Shown here one piece after another: positions 48,686 to 52,411 of a stretch of DNA of 52,411 bases. Under the pieces are notes generated by a model, which was given only the letters and a program-made list of their open reading frames with translations, was not told the DNA's origin and ran no database searches. The translations under genes were made by a program, and so were the position numbers. Source of the DNA: a virus. Where the stretch lies: positions 3,169 to 55,579 of the IMG/VR virus record IMGVR_UViG_3300001352_001640; one strand, written 5' to 3'. The stretch's first letter is position 1. Each line of letters begins with the position of its first letter.

Positions 48686-49735
48686 ATGAGCAATTCCGAA
48701 GAAAATCAAGAAGTCCAAGAAGAAAGTCTTATCAAGGCTGGTCTTCGCAAAGGATATTTTACACTCGTTGAGGGTGTATATGATCCTGGTATTTTAAAAG
48801 CAGTATTTTTGGCAGGTGGTCCTGGTGCAGGTAAATCAGCAGTTGTAGATACCGTTTTTAATACAACACCCGAAGTAAAGTCATTAACTTCAACTGGATT
48901 AAAAATAGTAAATAGTGATAGTTCATTTGAGCATTTATTGAAAAAAGCAGGACATAGTTTAGATTTAGGTTCTTTAGACGATGATGTGTTTCAACAAATA
49001 ACAAGTGATGATCCAAATTCAATTCGTTCACGTGCCAAGAACATTATGCTTAAACAATACGAGAATTACAAGAACGGTAGATTGGGTGTTATTGTTGATG
49101 GAACTGGTGATGATTATGCTAAGATATCAAAACAAAAGAAAGAGTTGGAAAAACTTGGATATGATTGTTATATGGTATTTGTTAATACAACACTTGAAGT
49201 TGCACAACAAAGAAATGCGTTTCGTGCAAGAAAACTTCCACGTAAAATTGTGGATGTTATATGGAAAGATGTTCAAAAGAATATGGGGAAATTCCAAAGT
49301 TCATTCAAGCAGAATTTTACGATTATTGATAACTCAGAAGATTTAAGAAGCAAAACAAAACCAGGAAAACTTAATCTTGCTCCTTTTATATTAAAAGCAA
49401 CTGCAAAATTTATCGGAAAACCAATTCGCAATCCTATTGGTAAACAATGGATTACGTTAATGATGAAACATGATAGCATGACCAAAAGTGGAGATTCTAG
49501 AAATCGCATGAATGAGGATCTAGACATGGTTGATATGGAGGGTGTAATGTTACCTATGGACTTGGAACGGCATTTAAGTCGTTCTATATTTGTTATTAAA
49601 AAATTTAAATTAAATGAAAGAAGAAATCTTGCGGTTTTATCTCGTCTGGTGGAGAGTTTGGAGTTAAACAGAAATCAAATGGTCAAGTATTTTCATCACA
49701 TTAGAACTTTGAAATTTAAAGGAGAGAAATCTTAA
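48686..49735 (+). CDS. P-loop kinase, zeta-toxin-like/AAA_33-like
   Basis: The 349-residue protein has a Walker A motif GGPGAGKS at 44-51 in KAVFLAGGPGAGKSAVVDTV, then KIVNSDSSFEHLL, a central GVIVDGTGDDYAKISKQKKELEKLGYDCYMVFVNTTLEVAQQRN, and an arginine-rich lid (RNAFRARKLPRKIVDVIW). This is the pattern of zeta-toxin-type and polynucleotide-kinase-type phosphotransferases. Its substrate is unknown. The C-terminal 130 residues carry no known motif. No antitoxin-like gene is adjacent, so a toxin role is unlikely; it is more likely a phage nucleotide, RNA or protein kinase. The stop overlaps the next ATG by one base. Confidence 0.78.
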   Translation: MSNSEENQEVQEESLIKAGLRKGYFTLVEGVYDPGILKAVFLAGGPGAGKSAVVDTVFNTTPEVKSLTSTGLKIVNSDSSFEHLLKKAGHSLDLGSLDDDVFQQITSDDPNSIRSRAKNIMLKQYENYKNGRLGVIVDGTGDDYAKISKQKKELEKLGYDCYMVFVNTTLEVAQQRNAFRARKLPRKIVDVIWKDVQKNMGKFQSSFKQNFTIIDNSEDLRSKTKPGKLNLAPFILKATAKFIGKPIRNPIGKQWITLMMKHDSMTKSGDSRNRMNEDLDMVDMEGVMLPMDLERHLSRSIFVIKKFKLNERRNLAVLSRLVESLELNRNQMVKYFHHIRTLKFKGEKS

Positions 49736-50085
49736 TGTTTGATAAACTACTAGACGAACTTATTACCGAAGATAAGTTAGGAGAAATGTGGAGAATAGAA
49801 ATGGCTCCAAATCATGCTCGTTATAGTTTTTCATCATCAAAATCAGGAAATGAAAATTGGGCAAGAACCGTAGCAATTAAACTTACTCAAAAAGAAAAAG
49901 ATGATTTTAAGTTCATTGGAATTTTTAGTGAAGGAGATTCTTCCGAAGGACCAATCGTAGACGGATACATATTTCATTGTACAGAAGAGTATTTAAACAA
50001 CGCACCTCATATGCATCGTGATAAAAAGAAGGCCTGTAAACGATATCTTAAAACAGGAAAAATAGAAGAATATTTAGAGGATTGA
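49735..50085 (+). CDS. Hypothetical protein, 116 residues
   Basis: I do not recognise this protein. It reads FDKLLDELITEDKLGEMWRIEMAPNHARYSFSSSK, then a central beta-rich part (FKFIGIFSEGDSSEGPIVDGYIFHCTEEY), and ends in a basic helix (MHRDKKKACKRYLKTGKIEEYLED). No membrane segment. The ATG overlaps the stop of the kinase gene (TAATG) and the stop precedes the next ATG by two bases, so it is part of a tight operon of kinase, two small proteins and nucleotidyltransferase. A partner role for one of these enzymes is possible. Confidence 0.7.
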   Translation: MFDKLLDELITEDKLGEMWRIEMAPNHARYSFSSSKSGNENWARTVAIKLTQKEKDDFKFIGIFSEGDSSEGPIVDGYIFHCTEEYLNNAPHMHRDKKKACKRYLKTGKIEEYLED

Positions 50086-50087
50086 TA

Positions 50088-50612
50088 ATGAGCATCAAAG
50101 AATACAAACAATATAAAGACGATCCGTTTTGGATGAAGTCAAAGTATGATGGGGTCTCCGGTGAACAAAAATTACCTGTTCAACGAAGATTGCGTAAAGG
50201 TGAAGTAAAATTTAAGAAGGGTGATGAAATACTTTATTATCCAAAAGGAAAAGTAATATTAGTCGGAAAAAAAGCAGAACAAGCATATCGTGATTTTCAA
50301 GCAGCTGCATCTGATGAAGATTTTTATATGTCTCAATACGAGGAATCAAACATGAAAACAACAAATGAAGTAAAACTAACAAGTCCTGAATACAAGAAAG
50401 CTCTGAATTTTATGTCAAATATGCATTCTAGTATTTTGAAGGCAAAAGACAAAGTAATCAAGTTCTTACAAAGAAAGGGGTTTGACGAAATGGCTGATGA
50501 ACTTACAAAAATGTCAAAAGGTGAGTTTAATAAATTCGTTACCCAAAAGGTATACGAAAATAAACTAAGAAAGCATATTCGTTCTATTTTGTCTGAATTG
50601 TTAGAGAAGTAA
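50088..50612 (+). CDS. Hypothetical protein, 174 residues
   Basis: The start is ATG 50088 (MSIKEYKQYKDDPFWMKSKYDG), two bases after the preceding stop; an in-frame TTG at 50082 is less likely. The N-terminal half is basic with beta character (VKFKKGDEILYYPKGKVILVGKKAEQAY). The C-terminal half is helical and ends KVYENKLRKHIRSILSELLEK, a basic-amphipathic tail of a type seen in several proteins of marine T4-like phages. No catalytic motif is recognised. It may be a small nucleic-acid-binding or adaptor protein; the evidence is only composition. The stop directly precedes the next start (TAA ATG). Confidence 0.7.
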   Translation: MSIKEYKQYKDDPFWMKSKYDGVSGEQKLPVQRRLRKGEVKFKKGDEILYYPKGKVILVGKKAEQAYRDFQAAASDEDFYMSQYEESNMKTTNEVKLTSPEYKKALNFMSNMHSSILKAKDKVIKFLQRKGFDEMADELTKMSKGEFNKFVTQKVYENKLRKHIRSILSELLEK

Positions 50613-52411
50613 ATGACACAACCCACCACATCCTCGTATACAACCGATCTTACTGAATATATGCTTGGTGACTTGTTGACAGAAGCATCAACTATCACAA
50701 AGGTAATCGGAATTTATCCAGGTAGATTTCAACCTGCTGGTGCTCACCACTATAAAACATACAAGTGGTTAGACAAACAATTTGATGAAGCTTGGGTTGC
50801 CACAAGCAACAAAACCGATTCTACAAAAAGTCCACTGAATTTCAAAGAAAAGAATATGATATGGAAAAAACACAAAGTAAAAAATGTTGTTCAGGTTAAA
50901 AATCCGTATGTATGTGCAGAGTTATTGGATAATTATGATCCAGAAACTACTGCGGTTGTTTATATATTTGGAGCAAAAGATGCAGGTAGACTTAAAACTA
51001 AAAAGGTGGATGGCACTGCCGGTTATTATCAGTCATATGAAAAAAACAAAAACAACTTAGAACCATACGCCAAGCATGGATATTTTATTGTTGCTCCTCA
51101 TGTAAGCATCAAGGTTCTCGGAAAAGAAGTAAACGGAACATACATCAGAGACCTTCTTGGTAGTCCAAAATACACCGACTCCCAACGGGTTGAAGCATTT
51201 GAGGAACTCTTTGGTTGGTATGACGAAAAAATTTATGTGTATCTAAAAAAGAAATTCAGCACGTTATACGAAAACGAAGAACTATTTGAATCTTTCTTAA
51301 AAGAGTATCCTGGTTATGAAAAATCTATTCCGAAACTTTTAAATGAAGTTAGTTCAATTGCAAGATCGGGCATCCAACTTGTTGACGATGGTCCTGGTTC
51401 CTTTTTTCCAGGTGATGTTTATGAAAAAGACAGTGATGTCCGTGTAAAACAACTTGGTTATGACTTAGTCGATTATGTTGTTGGAAAAAACGACCTTGGT
51501 CGTAATATGGATTATCGTGAATGGGGAAAATATGCAGGACCGGTGCCTGCGGTAAGTTTTTATCCAGCAGGAGTTACAGACGAAACAACCGCAAATAATC
51601 AAATTTCGATTGTTAAAAGTAAATCTGCTCATGATCAATGGGTTGAATTTATTAACGGTATTGCAGAAACTTCCGGATATAAACTCATTGACTTTGTCGG
51701 TTCGGAAGCATCCATCAGAAAAGATGATAAAACCGGTGAAGAGAATATAGACGGAAATACACTTGATATAGAAGACGAAGAAAAAGAAGATAAAATTGAT
51801 AAGGGTGTTGAGGGCCAAGCAATCAAAGAAAAAATTGAATCTATACTCAATGACTACACAGAACTTTTAATTGAAGGAGGTGCAGCTGGTCATATGAGTC
51901 ATCCATTTGACGATAAGGATTTAACGTTTGCCGATTTAAAAGAAATGATTCGTAGGTCACTTGCAGGTGAACTTAATGTTGAAAAGGAAGTTACTGAAAA
52001 ACTTGATGGTCAAAATTTGATGTTCTCTTGGAAAGATGGAAAGTTGGTCTCGGCGAGAAATCAAGGTCATTTGAAAAACGCAGGTGCGGCCGCACCTGAT
52101 GTTACTCAGTTTGAAAACATTTTTGCGGATCGTCCTGAGAACATTCGTGATGCGTTCGTAACAGCAGTCAAAGATTTAGAATCTGCTATTTCAAGTTTAA
52201 GTGATGCACAAAAGAATAAAGTATTTAAAGAAGGTGAAAGATTTATGAACATAGAGGTGATGACACCTGCAACACAGAATGTTATTCCTCAAAATGTAGA
52301 TATGTTGGTTTTCCACGGAACACAAGCATACGATTCCGCAGGAAAACCAGTTTCAGTAGACTCTGATGGAAACGACATAACAAGTGAATTAAAAGATTCT
52401 GCTCGTATGCT
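50613..52411 (+). CDS. Nucleotidyltransferase fused to ligase-like adenylation domain (partial, runs off window)
   Basis: The frame is open from ATG 50613 to the right edge, 599 codons, so the C-terminus is missing. Residues about 31-180 have the HxGH-type nucleotidyltransferase pattern: VIGIYPGRFQPAGAHHYKTYKWL, and NGTYIRDLLG in the place of the ISSTxxR motif. This fold includes NMN adenylyltransferase, phosphopantetheine adenylyltransferase and cytidylyltransferases. A middle region of unknown type (about 245-450) contains a long acidic loop. From about 455, EKLDGQNLMFSW has the KxDG motif I of DNA/RNA ligase adenylation domains (K463), followed by RNQGHL and, near 544, FMNIEVM and MLVFHG, which may be motifs III and IIIa. 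Substrate unknown. Confidence 0.72.
   Translation, partial: MTQPTTSSYTTDLTEYMLGDLLTEASTITKVIGIYPGRFQPAGAHHYKTYKWLDKQFDEAWVATSNKTDSTKSPLNFKEKNMIWKKHKVKNVVQVKNPYVCAELLDNYDPETTAVVYIFGAKDAGRLKTKKVDGTAGYYQSYEKNKNNLEPYAKHGYFIVAPHVSIKVLGKEVNGTYIRDLLGSPKYTDSQRVEAFEELFGWYDEKIYVYLKKKFSTLYENEELFESFLKEYPGYEKSIPKLLNEVSSIARSGIQLVDDGPGSFFPGDVYEKDSDVRVKQLGYDLVDYVVGKNDLGRNMDYREWGKYAGPVPAVSFYPAGVTDETTANNQISIVKSKSAHDQWVEFINGIAETSGYKLIDFVGSEASIRKDDKTGEENIDGNTLDIEDEEKEDKIDKGVEGQAIKEKIESILNDYTELLIEGGAAGHMSHPFDDKDLTFADLKEMIRRSLAGELNVEKEVTEKLDGQNLMFSWKDGKLVSARNQGHLKNAGAAAPDVTQFENIFADRPENIRDAFVTAVKDLESAISSLSDAQKNKVFKEGERFMNIEVMTPATQNVIPQNVDMLVFHGTQAYDSAGKPVSVDSDGNDITSELKDSARM

Noticed and set aside
48686-49735. Zeta-epsilon toxin-antitoxin module
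   Set aside because: The kinase fold resembles zeta toxin, but no small epsilon-like antitoxin gene precedes it, and it is embedded in an operon of other phage genes.
51465-51850. Minus-strand frames of 117 and 71 residues near the right end
   Set aside because: They are antisense to the open nucleotidyltransferase-ligase frame and are phenylalanine/isoleucine- or serine-rich as expected from such overlap.

Overview
This window is part of the genome of a large, AT-rich, tailed bacteriophage of the T4-like myovirus type, most like the marine T4-like phages. The main evidence is a set of recognisable proteins: a gp55-type late sigma factor, baseplate proteins related to gp5, gp25 and gp6, a PhoH-family ATPase, a small heat-shock protein, a DnaG/gp61-type primase, a RuvC-like resolvase and the gp47/gp46 (Mre11/Rad50-like) recombination nuclease. 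No photosystem gene, integrase, transposase, tRNA or CRISPR array was seen. The host cannot be named from the sequence.

Layout. Positions 1-5991 are on the minus strand: a glycosyltransferase cluster (four glycosyltransferase-like genes and one unknown), a small ribbon-helix-helix protein and a zinc-ribbon protein. A 46-base divergent gap (5992-6037) separates this from everything else, which is on the plus strand. 6038-7132 holds a small unknown gene and phoH. 7201-11466 holds structural genes built from a shared repeated module. 11459-14142 holds another glycosyltransferase, an HD-domain hydrolase and hsp20 with a structured leader. 14268-15958 is a membrane/coiled-coil protein whose proline/threonine-rich tail lies in the -1 frame behind a ten-A slippery run. 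16024-17515 holds a small membrane protein, the late sigma factor and a small unknown gene. 17525-42937 is the baseplate and tail-fibre region, including a 3106-residue protein and a 1368-residue protein with propeller-like repeats and a dockerin-like segment. 42979-48642 is the DNA metabolism block: resolvase, primase and recombination nuclease. 48686 to the right edge is an operon with a P-loop kinase, two small unknown proteins and a nucleotidyltransferase fused to a ligase-like domain, cut by the window end.

How the genes fit together. The late sigma factor probably directs transcription of the virion genes; a recurring AT-rich motif (TATATTTATA, or the classical TATAAATA) sits ahead of many genes and is a candidate promoter. 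The six glycosyltransferases, two of them placed next to structural or recombination genes, suggest the phage modifies its virion, its DNA or the host surface.

The most striking features are: (1) a gp47-gp46-like fusion gene that appears to have been cut in two by a heptosyltransferase-like gene, so that the C-terminal part of gp47 is joined to gp46 and the N-terminal catalytic part is a separate gene; (2) the probable programmed -1 frameshift at 15345-15354; (3) a 34-base palindrome beside the ribbon-helix-helix gene that covers the only possible start codon of a glycosyltransferase; and (4) two tandem bulged hairpins ahead of hsp20.
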